Source: Hyperoodon ampullatus (taxonomy: Eukaryota > Chordata > Mammalia > Artiodactyla > Ziphiidae). From it: DNA of 64,000 nt. A model generated the notes under the pieces. That model searched no databases. It was not told where the DNA came from and saw only the letters and a list, made by a program, of their open reading frames with translations. This document shows positions 41,005-52,659 of this stretch, one piece after another. The first letter of the stretch is position 1. Every line of letters begins with the position of its first letter. Both the position numbers and the translations under genes were made by a program. Location of the stretch: positions 100,467,513 to 100,531,512 of the forward strand of contig OX457057.1 in NCBI GenBank assembly GCA_949752795.1. Reading direction: 5' to 3'.

Positions 41005-41225
41005 GTCTTGATTACCTTAGCTTTATAATAAGTATTGAAATCAGATAGAGTTGGTTTTTCAATTTAGTTCTTCTTTTTAAAGTTGTTTGGCTATTCCAGG
41101 TCCTTTACATTTCCATATGAATTTTGTAATTTGACTTGTCAATTTCTACAAAAAGCCCTGCTGGGATTTTGATTGAGATTGTGTGTGATTTGTAAATCAA
41201 TTTGGGGACAAGTAGGTGGAATGTA
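41005..41225 (-). mobile_element. L1 ORF2 fragment
   Basis: The phrases 'gattaccttagctttataat', 'ttggctattccaggtccttt' and 'aatttctacaaaaagccctg' are the familiar reversed L1 ORF2 3' region. It is a short relic. Confidence 0.75.
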
Positions 41226-41770
41226 AGCCGGAACGGAGTTGATATTACAGCATTTATCACAGGGGTTTGAATTTGCCTGTTTAGTGTTTTTCTCTCCCAA
41301 CAGGCTGTAAACACATTGAGGCCAGGGACTGTGCTTTATTTACCATTTATTGTTTGCTGTTATAGCTCCAGCCCCAAACACTGTGCCTGGCATATAGTAG
41401 TTGCTGAATGCATATCTGTTACAGGAACAAATATTTATTTGATCATTTATTTGTTTATTCAACAAAGAATGGATTTTTGTTTGCTTTCATTCTACTTTTT
41501 GTCTTCCTTACAGACAGTCTAATCCTATAAATGCTTGCTGAATCACTACCATGTTTTGAGGAATATATCCAAGGCTCTGCGTGTCTTTCTGAAGTGTGTG
41601 TGTCTGTGTGCGTGTGTTGCACATGCACACAGGTCTGCAGGTGATGAGTGTGTTTAACATCACAGGAGACCTTCTTCTAACAGCCCTTGTTGATAGATGC
41701 CTTTCCATTTCTTTCATTATAGGATTTATGGAGTGGCAGCTGTCGAAGACTAGGTGTTAAAAACATGTTA

Positions 41771-42110
41771 GGACACTACCCTGGTGGCGCAGTGGTTAAG
41801 AATCCGTCTGCCAATGCAGGGGACACGGGTTCGAGCCCTGGTCTGGGAAGATCTCACATGCCGTGGAGCAACTAAGCCCGCGTGCCACAACTACTGAGCC
41901 TGCAAGCCACAACTACTGAAGCCCACGTGCCACGACTACTGAAGCCCACATGCCTAGAGCCCGTGCTCCGCAACTAGAGAAGCCACCAGAATGAGAAGCC
42001 ACACACCACAACGAAGAGTAGCTCCCACTCACCGCAACTAGAGAAAGCCCGCACGCAGCAACAAAGAACCAACGCAGCCAAAAATAAATAAATTTATATT
42101 AAAAAAAAAA
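41771..42110 (+). mobile_element. Full-length CHR-type SINE
   Basis: The head 'ggacactaccctggtggcgc', box B 'gggttcgagccctgg', long body and poly-A end are present. It is followed after 34 bp by a reversed copy. Confidence 0.92.
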
Positions 42111-42144
42111 GTTAGATGTGCTTCTCCTTTCTCTGCTAGTTTTT

Positions 42145-42493
42145 TTTTTAATTTATTTTTATTTATTTTTGGCTACATTGGGTCTTCGTTGCTGTGCACG
42201 GGCTTTCTCTAGTTGTGGTGAGCAGGGGCTACTCTTCTTTGCAGTTCACAGGCTTCTCATTGTGGTGGCTTCTCTTGTTGTGGAGCACGGGCTCTAGGCA
42301 CGTGGGCTTCAGTAGTTGCAGCACGCAGGCTCAGTAGTTGTGGCTCACAGGCTCTAGAGAGCAGGTTCAGTAGTTGTGGCGCATGGGCTTAGTTGCTCCG
42401 TGGCATGTGGGATCTTCCCAGAGCAGGGCTCGAACCCATGACCCCTGCATTGGCAGGCGGATTCTTAATCACTGAGCCACCAGGGAAGTCCCC
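42145..42493 (-). mobile_element. Full-length CHR-type SINE
   Basis: Reversed element ending 'gccaccagggaagtcccc'. A perfect duplication 'tctctgctagttttt' flanks it at 42130-42144 and 42494-42508. Confidence 0.94.
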
Positions 42494-42509
42494 TCTCTGC
42501 TAGTTTTTA

Positions 42510-44150
42510 AACTTCATTTTATTAGAAAATGAATCAAATAATTATGTCTATTCCTTCACCTCTGAAACATGACTTTCCCCAGTCTGGAGCTAGAGGAAAC
42601 ATTTACTTAGATTTAATGTAGCTGCTGCCAGCTGGTGAAGGCTGTGCCTCCTCTGAGGTCGTGAAGTTCCCTGCTCCATGGATGCTGTAGGAGCTGCTCC
42701 TGGGCTGGACAAGGAGCCTAAGGAAGTGGCTCAGCTCCGCATTTCTCTTCGGATATTTTCTCTGCCATTTGACTGAAATGATTTCTACTGTCTAATTAAG
42801 GGAACGGTTAAAGCTCCTTTTTCAATCAAAATTCAATTCCAGCAAATAGTAAGAGGAGGAGGGAGAGAGAGAAAACACTGATGAAGCTTATTTAAGCACC
42901 ATGCTTCCTTTCTGCAGAAAATCAAATTGCCTGACAGAAAAATAGCTTCTCCCATCAAGATCCATCAGCCTGAGTGTTCTTTACACTAACTAATCCATGT
43001 TAGGGCTCAACTTTGGTCCCACAGCAGAAGGACCAGACCGACTTGAGATTAGAATCTGGTGCTGCCACTTACCAGCTCTGTGGCTTCAGGCAAATGACTT
43101 CACATTTCTGAGCCAGTTTCCTCACCCATGAAATGGTAGTTAATAACTCCTACTGTATACAATTCATATAATGATCCGAGAGCAATGTGTAGCATGCAAC
43201 GAATAACTATTGTGTGTCTCTGGTTTGTGGGCTGAGTGTGAGCACAGACCGACATGTGAGTGTGTGGGGCAGAATATATGACCTGTGTGCGGGTGGGGTA
43301 AGTGCATCATGCGGGAGGGGGAGCTTGTGGGGTGCAGCTCTGTGTCAATGGACGTCTGCGCATCTGTGTGGCCGTGATCTCTCTGTAGGTGATGAGGTCT
43401 GCATTCTCCATCCTTCTTGTAGAGGTCTCCAGACAAGCTTGGGTGGAAACCTCAGAGGGGATTGCTTAAGGGTTGTCTGAGGCTTGTGGGGCATGACACC
43501 CGCTCCCTTGCAGCAGCAACAGCTCTCAGATCCTGTCTCAGTAGTCTAGACATCACTTCTACGCCTTCATCAGTCCCGGGTGACTTGTTAAAAGGCTTCA
43601 AAGGAGAAACTTCAGACTAGAAACCTCACTTGCCATTCACATTTTTTAAACATTGAAGACAAAGCTATAAAGAACATATCTGTGAATGCTAATTAGCCTC
43701 CAGAGAGGGAGAAAGAAGAGGATGGAAGAGAGACATAGACACAGAGCTGTAGAAGGCCAGAAAGTTGCTGCAGGGACAGCAGGGGGAAAGGGAGTAACTC
43801 CTTGAATTCTGTAAAATTACATTAAGGATACACATGCCTCATGAAGGTGAAAAAAGCCAAGTATCAACAACAAAAGGATCTGATCCCAGAGATGAGTAAG
43901 TAAGACCAGAGCTGGAGCTGGAGCAGAATTTCCCTTTTCAAAGAGGCTCATGCAGTGGGCTGGGCTGTCCCCTTCACAAAGACAGCAGAGACCGCCCAGA
44001 AGGGGTGCGATAGGCACTAGGAGTATGGGGTGTGATCTGAGGGTGTCTGTTCAGGCTCTCATCCCCAATCATTCATTCCTATACCCACTAACCCCCAGTC
44101 ACTTATATCTGGACTCCTGCTTTAATAGAAAGTACAAAAAAATGAATCTT
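42510..44150. other. Intergenic, mostly unique
   Basis: Apart from a possible MIR remnant at about 43050-43160 ('ggcttcaggcaaatgacttc', 'cctcacccatgaaatgg') I see nothing named. Some AT-rich parts (42760-42960) look well preserved, but conservation cannot be judged from one genome. Confidence 0.4.
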
Positions 44151-44159
44151 TAGCACCAG

Positions 44160-44300
44160 GTATATTTATAAATACTATCTTATTTAATTCTAACATATCC
44201 ATATGAAGTAGATACTTAGGAAATATTATCTCCACTTTATAGATAAGGAAATTGAATATCAAAAGGTCACACCTGGGTCTGACTCCTGACAGTGGATCAG
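44160..44300 (+). repeat. MIR fossil
   Basis: It contains 'cttatttaattctaacatat', 'ctccactttatagataagga' and 'cacacctgggtctgactc'. Confidence 0.65.
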
Positions 44301-44885
44301 GCTGCTTCTAATCTTTGGGTCTTGAAAGTTTGGTTGGTTGCTATCTAATTGTTTCAATCTTCATTTTCCCTCTGATTACCAAGTAAATACATGCTTACTA
44401 AAAGCATTTTTAAAATACTGAAACTTACAAAAAAGAATATAAAAATCATTAGTAATCCATAGTGATCTGTGTTTTCTTTTTATTTTCTTTGTGGCTTTGA
44501 TAATTATTGTCACTAGTAAGATGCTCTGTTAGAAATGCTTTCAGCTGTAAGAAACAGACAACTTGACTACCAGTACAAAGATGTGTTTAAAAAGAGGTTT
44601 TTTGTTTGTTTGTTGTATATTAGGAAGTCTGAACAATTGCCACTGTTGATTTAGTGGTTCAGCAGTGGATTGACATTTGAAAATGTTCTTAGCATTTGCC
44701 TCATGATTACAACATGGCTGCTGCAGCTCCAAAAATCACAGGCAGGTTCAAGGCAAAAAGAGAAGGCAAGGCACTAGCATCATCTGTTCCTTTATGAGAA
44801 AAGAAAAGACTTTCCCAAAAGTTCCTGGCAGATTTCTTCTGTTTAAAATCTATGGGCCATAACTGGGTCACAAAACTACTCCTAC

Positions 44886-45095
44886 TTTTTTTTTTTTTTT
44901 TTGCGGTATGCGGGCCTCTCATTGTTGTGGCCTCTCCCGTTGCGGAGCACAGGCTCCGGACGTGCAGGCTCAGCGGCCATGGCTCACGGGCCCAGCCGCT
45001 CCGCGGCATGTGGGACCTTCCTGGACCGGGGCTTGAACCCGTGTCCCCTGCATCAGCAGACGGACTCTCAGCCACTGCGACACCAGGGAAGCACC
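44886..45095 (-). mobile_element. Cetacean-type short SINE
   Basis: Reversed: poly-T, 'gcggtatgcgggcctctcat', the core 'ggctcacgggcccagccgct' and a final 'gcgacaccagggaagc', next to a C-rich run. Confidence 0.92.
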
Positions 45096-45169
45096 CCCCC
45101 CCCAGGCAGATTTGATTGGTCCAGAGGTCAGCTTTCCCAGCATGTAGTACATTAGAATTCTCACTTGAT

Positions 45170-45375
45170 GGAGTACTAATAGCTAATATTTACTGAGCAC
45201 AGTTCTAAACACGTTACTGATATTAACTGCTTAATCCTTATGAATTTCAATCTTATGAAGTAGGCACTGTTATTAGCCTAATTTGCAGATGAGAATACAG
45301 GCAGAGAGTTTAAGTAATTTCTTCAACTTTACTCAGCTAGAAAGTAGCAGAGCCACTATTCAAACCCGGGTAGTC
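45170..45375 (+). repeat. MIR fossil
   Basis: It contains 'gctaatatttactgagcaca', 'gcactgttattagcctaatt', 'cagctagaaagtagcagagc' and 'tcaaacccgggtagtctggc'. Confidence 0.8.
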
Positions 45376-45459
45376 TGGCATCCCCCTCCCTCCTCCCTCC
45401 TTCTCCCCCTCCTCTTTCCCCTGGTTGACTTACAAAAAAAATGCACACCGTGAGAGTTT

Positions 45460-45950
45460 CTAGTTAAGTTTTATTTGGGGCAAAATGAGGACTGCATCCT
45501 GGGACACAGCATTTCAGATAGCTCTGAGAAACTGGTCCGAGGTGGTGAGGGGGGAGCTAGGATATGTAGGAGTTTTGCAACAAAGGGCAGGTAGTCGGGA
45601 ACATCAAAAGATTACTGTTAACTCAAGAAACCAGATACGCTAAGTTTAAGGAATTTAGCGCTTTTCTATGTATGGGAAGATACAAGAGTCTGGGCTCACT
45701 GAAATCAGTCCTTTGAAATGCACCTCAGCTATCTGGGGCCATTATCGTCTGTTTTTACATCCCGAGTTTCCTTCAGGCTCACCATAGGGAGTGGCTGCAG
45801 TCTGATGGCTGCCGTATGGCAGGTGTTCTTTGCCTTCCTGAGTTCCCTCGGGGCTCACCAGCTCACCACTGGCCGTGGCTGTAACTGTGGAAGTCTGTGA
45901 CATCCTTTGTTTACTGATGTGGCAGCAATATTCCATTTATCACCCTTTTC
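45460..45950 (-). repeat. LTR-like repeat
   Basis: On the minus strand the sequence runs into 'caaataaaacttaactagaa', an LTR-like polyadenylation segment near 45470, after a GC-balanced upstream part. The family is not identified and the borders are uncertain. Confidence 0.45.
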
Positions 45951-45964
45951 CTCTCTTATAAAGT

Positions 45965-46480
45965 TCTAAACAGGCAGAAAGTTTGGCAGACTGGTATAAT
46001 GAATTTCCATACACTCATCACTTATTTTTAACCAACTGCTAACATTTTGCCATATTTGCTTCAGCTATTTTTAAAACCTCTAATAGATAAGGACTTAAAA
46101 AAATAACATTGCCACAATACCATAATCACACACGACTAAATTATAATAGTAATGTCTTCATATTATCTAATACTCAGCCCATGCTCAATTTTTTTCTGAT
46201 CCTAGCAAAAATGTCTTTCTACAGTTCTTTGATGTAAATAAGGATCCAGAGTTTACACATTGCATTTGGTTGACACAAGTCTTAAGTCTCTTTTAGCTTA
46301 TAGCACTTCCCCGTTTTTTAAAGCCATTAACTTGTAGAAGAAACACAGTCATTTTTCCCACAGTATTTCCCATATTCTGGATTTGCTGATCATGTTCTGG
46401 TGGTGTTGTTTAACGTGTTACTGCACTGTAAACCAGAAGTTAGATCTGGCACGCTGCTTACTGTAGCACAGCTGTGGATG
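45965..46480 (+). repeat. Old L1-type 3' UTR fragment
   Basis: The phrase 'caactgctaacattttgcca' followed by AT-rich sequence and 'cagagtttacacattgcatt' is typical of old mammalian L1 3' UTR relics. Assignment is by eye. Confidence 0.45.
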
Positions 46481-46511
46481 CTTCTCCACTCCCCTTAGCA
46501 TTCATTCCTAT

Positions 46512-47030
46512 TGAGGCAGGAGGCAGATGGGCCCCCAGGGCAAATGGTTTGAGTTCGTTCCTGTGGACCCATACTCTGAAACAAGAATTACAGGACAATT
46601 GAGAGAGGAGGCTGGGCCCTGCCCAGACAGAAGATAAGAGACCACATATTCCTCATTCTCGAAGTCAGGAGACCTCCCCGACTACACATGCGCAGAAAGG
46701 CTCCTTGGAGGTCCAAAGGGGAGTGATGCCAAGTGACTAAATCTACCCGTAGGCCTCTGCCATAGAATCCATCTTGGCTAAGAGATGTGCACACACACCT
46801 GGGAAAATCCCGATATATACCAAATACAGACTTTGAACCAGGCAAATCAAAATGATTGGCCAAAGGAAACCCAGAAGAAATGCCCCATATAAGTAAATTA
46901 AACTTCCATGAGGACACGACTCACTCTCTGATAGGCACCCATGTGTCTATCCACACATACTGTACTCTTTTTTCTCCTAATAAATACTTGTTTCACTACT
47001 TTCTGTCTTTGTGGAAATTCTTTTTCTGCA
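46512..47030 (+). repeat. LTR
   Basis: Begins TG (tgaggcaggaggcag) and ends in 'tttttctgca'. It contains 'ctcctaataaatacttgttt', a polyadenylation signal before a T-rich end. No duplication is visible at these borders, so the family may extend past 47030 into the tRNA-like segment. Confidence 0.55.
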
Positions 47031-47055
47031 AAGCTGTAGGGCCAGGGCCTTGTCA

Positions 47056-47130
47056 CTGACCGCTAGTCTAGTGGCTAGAATTCGGTGCTTTCACCTCCAC
47101 AACCTGACCTCAATCACTGGCCAGGAACTG
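47056..47130 (+). tRNA. tRNA-Glu-like pseudogene sequence
   Basis: The stretch carries the tRNA-Glu order: a box A region 'gtctagtggctagaattcgg', an anticodon loop reading 'ctttcac' (anticodon TTC), a decayed box B region 'gacctcaatcactgg', then 'ccaggaa'. The acceptor and T arms no longer pair well, so it is not a working tRNA gene. It is downstream of the LTR and may be part of that repeat family. Confidence 0.5.
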
Positions 47131-47542
47131 AAACCCTGCTTCAAGCCACAGCAGGCCGAGGCCACCCGAGATCACTATGTGCCAAAGGTTGGCATCTTGC
47201 TGCCTAAGGACTTTTTGTCTCACTGTGAAGCACACTTACCTGTGCTCTAGGCAAGTCAGAAATGCAGGAGAATCAATGTCCACAGTAGCAACCTTCAACC
47301 AATGAACCAAGAGCTGGTGAATGAAGTCCCCAGCTTCCTCATCCCTTAGTTGGGATAACTCTGAAATTTGTTCTGCGCTGTCCACATACTCCAGTGAGGT
47401 TGAGTTGTACCTGTCTCACTTTCTCACTCCCCTATTGGCATTTTCTGGAGACATCTCCCAACTAAACTCCTTAAATTGAATCCTAGTCTCAGGGTCTGCT
47501 TCTAGGGTTACACAAATCAAGACAATTAGATTCTGGTTCACC

Positions 47543-47664
47543 TTTTTTTCTTTTCTGGCATGCTGTGTGGCTTGAGGGATATTAGTTCCCTGACCAGGGA
47601 TTGAACCTGCACCCCTGGGCAGTGAAAGCATGGAGTCCTAACCACTGGACAGCCAGGGAATTTT
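47543..47664 (-). mobile_element. Short CHR-type SINE
   Basis: Reversed: 'gatattagttccctgaccag', box B complement 'gggattgaacctgc', 'taaccactggacagccaggg'. Confidence 0.85.
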
Positions 47665-47726
47665 CCTGAATACAATTTTTACAAGAAATGCAGGATAAAT
47701 GTTTCATTGACTTTTCTTCTTTTTTA

Positions 47727-47917
47727 AAATATTTATTTATTTATTTATTTATTTATTTATTTGGCTGCATCAGGTCTTAGTTGCGGCATGAGGAATCTTT
47801 AGCCGCGGCATGTGAACTCTTAGTTGTGGCATTCTAGTTCCCTGACCAGGGATCAAACCCCGGGCCCCCTGCATTGGGAGCGTGCAGTCTTAGCCACTGG
47901 ACCACGAGGGAAGTCCT
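47727..47917 (-). mobile_element. CHR-type SINE with (ATTT)n
   Basis: Reversed: an (ATTT)n start, 'ggctgcatcaggtcttagtt', 'tagttccctgaccagggatc' and 'gaccacgagggaagtcc'. Related T-rich flanks 'tgacttttcttctttt' and 'tgacttttttctttt' suggest a duplication. Confidence 0.88.
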
Positions 47918-48445
47918 GACTTTTTTCTTTTTATCAGTTTCTAGAAAAATGATTTAGTGTCCCAGAAACCTTCAAAGGTGACAAATGATGAGTTTTTTAT
48001 TTTAAAGTATAATTATGAACTCTTTGATTTTTATACTTTTGACATGTTATTATCCACTGCTGTCACTATTTTTTTTTGATGCTTATATTTTCTTAACTTT
48101 GGCTAGTGGGGCCTGATCAAGTTGACCGCTGTGTCCTTTTGGCATAACCCCTGAAGTCTTCAAGACTTGATTTCAGGCAAGACAAGAAGACTTGGGCTTA
48201 TCTTGTACATTTCCAGCTCCAGACTGCATTAGCCATTTCTCCAATAAATTCTGGTTCCTTTTAGTAGGAAATGGTATTTGAGAATACAGCATGTAGCACT
48301 GTTCCTTGCTACTGACTTGTCATTGCTTCTAGGTCTTTTTGAACAGAGCTGAGAAATACGTATTTCTTAGAAAAGAAAAAATATAATATTTCTTAAAAAT
48401 TAAATTTAAAAATATTTAATATTTATCTGAAAAACATGAATATAG

Positions 48446-48795
48446 GGACTTCTCTGGTGGTGTAGTGGTTGGGAATCCGTATGCAAATGCAGGGGACACA
48501 GGCTTGAGCCCTGGTCCGGAAAGATCCCACATGTTGCGGAGCAACTAAGCCCGTGCGCCACAACTATTGAGGCTGCGCGCTCTAGAGCCTGGGAGCCACA
48601 ACTACTGAGCCCACATGCCACAAATACTGAAGTCCACGCACCTAGAGCCCATGCTCCGCAACAAGAGAAGCCACCGCAATGAGAAGCCCATGCACGGCAG
48701 TGAAGAGTAGCCCCCGCTCGCCACAACTACAGAAAGCCCTTGGGCAGCAACGAAGACCCAAGGCAGCCAAAAATAAATAAATAAATAAATAAAAA
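48446..48795 (+). mobile_element. Full-length CHR-type SINE
   Basis: The head 'gggacttctctggtggtgta', long body and (AAAT)n tail are present. The duplication 'atgaatata' is seen at about 48437 and 48804. Confidence 0.92.
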
Positions 48796-48830
48796 TTTTT
48801 AAATGAATATAATGACTCATTTGCTTTATA

Positions 48831-48851
48831 TCTATCTATCTATCTATCTAT
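48831..48851. repeat. (TCTA)n tetranucleotide repeat
   Basis: About five TCTA units running into a TATA run. Confidence 0.9.
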
Positions 48852-49244
48852 ATATGCGGTAGGCTGCATTAGTGGCTCGAATTTTTCACTCTATGTGTTT
48901 CTGCATACACACCGCTTGCCACGTGTCTTTTTCAGTCTTTCCCTAAAGAAGTTCAGTCTGTTTTACCACTCTTTGAATCTGGGCTGGTCTTGTGCCTATC
49001 TTTGACCAATAGAATGAAGCGGAAGCGATGGTATGCCAGTTCCAAACCCAGGCATTAAGGCTCCTTAGCTATTTCTGCTTAATTATTTGTGCCTGGGAAC
49101 ATGCCTGGTCAAGCCTGCTAGAGACACGTGGAGCAGAGTCAAGGCCCCCCAGTCATTCCAAGAAGTCATTCCTAGATCAGCCAACAGCTATTTGGTTGTT
49201 CCATTATTTTGTTTTGAAAACATAAGCAATTATATATATATGTA

Positions 49245-49640
49245 TTCATATCTCTGTATTACTTTCCTAGGTTTGCTGTGACAAAGTGTACTACAAACTG
49301 AGTGGCTTACAAATTTGTTTAGTCTTTCACAATTCTGGAGACTAGAAGTCTGATATCTAAGTGTCGGCAGGGCCGTGCTTCCTCTGACTTCTACAAGGAA
49401 GAGCCCTTCCTTGACTGTTCCTAGCTTCTGGTGGTGGAATTCTTGGCATTCTTTGGCTTGGAGCTGCATTACTCCAATCTCTGCCTCTGTCATCACATGG
49501 CCTGGCCTTCTCTGTCTCGGTCTCTGTCTACATTTCCCTCTTCTTATAAGGACACTGGTCATTGGATTAAGGTCCACCTTAATCCAGCATGACTTCATTT
49601 TAACTTGATTATATTTGCAAAGACTCTATTGTTTGTTGGT
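49245..49640 (+). repeat. Ancient interspersed repeat, class uncertain
   Basis: The phrases 'attactttcctaggtttgct', 'cacaattctggagactagaa', 'catcacatggcctggccttc' and 'tcttataaggacactggtca' belong to a very common mammalian repeat. I recognise the sequence but cannot name the family. It is old and diverged. Confidence 0.6.
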
Positions 49641-49679
49641 GTGGGGAGATCCACCCCCCCTCCCAACACACACACGGAG

Positions 49680-51110
49680 TAGAATTGGGTTCAGAGCCCC
49701 TTAGCAGGTTATTGAGCTACTCTAGCCAAGGACTTTGGCTGTCTGGACAGAGGGTACCCAAGGTCATTCCCCTGACCCTGGCCTGAGATCTTCCCTTTGT
49801 ACCTGGAAACCTGTGCCTCCCACTCCTAGAAAAGAGATTGCTAATCTATCATTCCTGCTCCTCACCAGCCCCCCTCCACCAACTCCAACATCTGGCTCTG
49901 CCTGATGAAAAGCCAGATTATTCATGACTCCCATTCAGCATTTCTGGTTAAAGCCACACCCCACAGCTGTTTGTATTTTCATCAGAGGCTTTGGCAACTT
50001 TTCTCCACTGCCCCCAAAGCCATGTTTAGAGGGAAGATTTAAATATGGGACTTTCAGATCAGCGGCAGCCTGTCTGCAGGCTTGTTTTTATCCCCTTCAG
50101 TCTTCTTATTTCTAGGCATGAAGGAAGAAGATGGGAGCCATGGAGGGAGGCAGGATCACAAAGGGGGTCCAAGGATGGGTTATTTCCTCTCAGAACAAAT
50201 TAATTAGTGTCTGAAGAAGCCTGAGTCAAGTCTTACTGTAAGGGCTGGAGACAGTGGAAGGTTCTTAATCTGAAAAACGAAGACCCTCCTGAATTTGGCC
50301 TAGAGGGTTCCAAGCTCAGTTGTCTATTTGCTCCACCTCTGCTGCTTGGGGGGCCTTGCTGGAGCATTCAGGGCCACCTCTACCATCTACCTCACACCTT
50401 CTGAGGCCCAGTTGGCTTCCTTTATTCTAACTCTGACCAGCCCAGAGATGGTGTAACATTTGTCTCTGTGGAAAGACGATGGCTTGGAGTCAGGGTGGAA
50501 CCTTCGTGTGGGTCCTGGTTCCACCATGATCTAACTATGACTTTGGGCAAGTCATCACTCTTCTCCAGAATTCAGTTTCCTAAATTATAAATTGGGAACA
50601 GAATCTCAGCCTTGTCTACTTCACATGGGTGTTGTGAGGGTGAGATATGATTGTGGAAATTTCCTGTTTACTTGTCTGACCTACGCACTCCATGCTCCAC
50701 AGGACAAAAGTATGTCTTACCTGTTAATTATTGTGTTCCCAGCACCTGGAAGAGTGCCTAGCATGAGAGCTCAATAAACACATGCTGAATAAATCATTGT
50801 AAATGTGTCTCATCAGCTGTCATATACCATTACACAGGATTATGTTTAATGCTGCTCTGTCTGATTTATGGGAAGACCCTCCATGCACTCCTCACAGCAC
50901 CTTGAGTTTACAGATCCAGTAAACTCATAGCACAGACCCAGTGTGGGTCTGCCCCTCCAGACTAGAAGCTCCTAGAGGGCAGGGACATCTCTGCATCTTG
51001 TGCACCTAGCACTGTACCTGGCACACAGCTTTAGAAATGTCTGAGGAATTAATGAATGGATGAACAATGCAGAGTGGTTAAGTGGTTTGCCTGAGGTCAC
51101 TCAGCTAAGG
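49680..51110. other. Intergenic, nothing firmly recognised
   Basis: Mostly unique. A MIR-like phrase lies at about 50520-50590 ('tgactttgggcaagtcatca'). No exon-like frame. Confidence 0.4.
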
Positions 51111-51130
51111 ATTATGAACTGAAAAACAAA

Positions 51131-51338
51131 ACTTTTTTTTTTTTTTTGCGGTATGCTGGCCTCTCACTGTTCTGGCCTCTCCCGTTGCAGAGCACAGGCT
51201 CCGGACGCGCAGGCTCAGTGGCCATGGCTCATAGGCCCAGCCGCTCCGCGGCATGTGGGATCTCCCCGGACCAGGGCACGAACCCGTGTCCCTGCATCGG
51301 CAGGCGGAATCTCAACCACTGCGCTACCAGGGAAGCCC
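51131..51338 (-). mobile_element. Cetacean-type short SINE
   Basis: Reversed: poly-T, 'gcggtatgctggcctctcac', the core 'ggctcataggcccagccgct' and a final 'gctaccagggaagcccc'. Confidence 0.92.
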
Positions 51339-52307
51339 CAAAACACTTTTTAAAAGTTGAATAAATACACTATGAACTCAGGTTTTTGCTAAGTATTTTC
51401 CACTATCTTATACCAGTTGTCCTGACTTCCAGGGCTATATTCTCTCCGTTGCCCTCTCATGAGTGCACCTCACCCATCCCATGCTGTCCAGTAATGGGAT
51501 TTGAACCTCCTGGTGAGGGCAGGTCATTCTACCTACCTGAGACATAAATGTGAATGCAGAGTGTTTTGGGAGGTGATCCCAGGAAACATTCATGGGGGTG
51601 GGAAAGTGAGATAGGGAAAAAAAAGAAAGCCAATAAAGAGATGTTAACAAGCCAGCTACCACTGTGGACAACTGGAGACCTGTCTTGCTGGGGAGCCTTA
51701 GGAGGTGGTGAGAGACATGCCTTAGAGTCATCTCAACTGAGGGCGAGGAAGCTAGGTGCTTATGCTCTACCCTGTTGTCATTCATGGAGGGGTGCTCCTT
51801 CAACTCTCTGGTACTTCTGGTTTGCCAGGCATGCAGATGTTCTAAGTGGCAGCCTTGGAGTATGGAGGTGAATGCTAAGGGTATGTGGGCAGAGCCCACT
51901 GAGGTCTCATCAGGGTCCCAGCCTGGCTTGGTGTCCTTTGAGCCTTATCCTAATCTTCTGTAAAATAGAGGTAACAACCCACCTCCCCAGCTGGGCTGCG
52001 GTGAAGTTAGAGGAGATGAAGTTATGTGACATCACTTACAAGGTGATGATTGACAGTTATGACTAATGACAAGTCCTGCTCTTCTAGTACATTAAAGGAA
52101 GATTTAGAAATCAAATGCCAAAGCGAAAGCTGGGCAGGTCACTCCAAGGGGGAATGGCTTTAGATTTAGATCTTGATTAAATGTCTGAGTCGTGTAATGA
52201 TGGAGGCAGGACCACCCAGGCTGTGCCCAATTACTGGTCAATTCACACCCAACCCATACCCAGACATCTGGGAGGAAAAAATCACTTTCATCTCAGCTCC
52301 AATTCTT

Positions 52308-52643
52308 TTTTTTTTTTTTAATTTTATTTATTTTTGGCTGCGTTGGGTCTTCGTTGTTGCACGCGGGCTTTCTCTAGTTCTCTACTCTTCATTGAGGTGC
52401 GCGGGCTTCTCATTGCAGTGGCTTCTCTTGTTGCGGAGCACAGGCTCTAGGTGTGCAGGCTTCAGTAGTTGCAGCACGCGAGCTCAGTAATTGTGGCTCG
52501 CGGACTCTAGAGTACAGGCTCAGTAGTTGTGGCACGCGGGCTTAGTTGCTCCGCGGCATGTGGGATCTTCCCGGACCAGGGATCGAACCTGTGTCCCCTG
52601 CATTGGCAGGTGGATTCTTAACCACTGCAGCACCAGGGGAGTC
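52308..52643 (-). mobile_element. CHR-type SINE, slightly deleted
   Basis: Reversed, ending 'caccaggggagtc'. A perfect 16-bp duplication 'ctcagctccaattctt' lies at 52292-52307 and 52644-52659. The 'tctagttctctactcttcat' segment lacks about 15 bp compared with sister copies. Confidence 0.94.
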
Positions 52644-52659
52644 CTCAGCTCCAATTCTT

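Noticed and set aside
41766..42115. Target-site duplication for the plus-strand SINE at 41771
   Set aside because: Only a short 'gttag' is shared by both flanks, too short to support a duplication.
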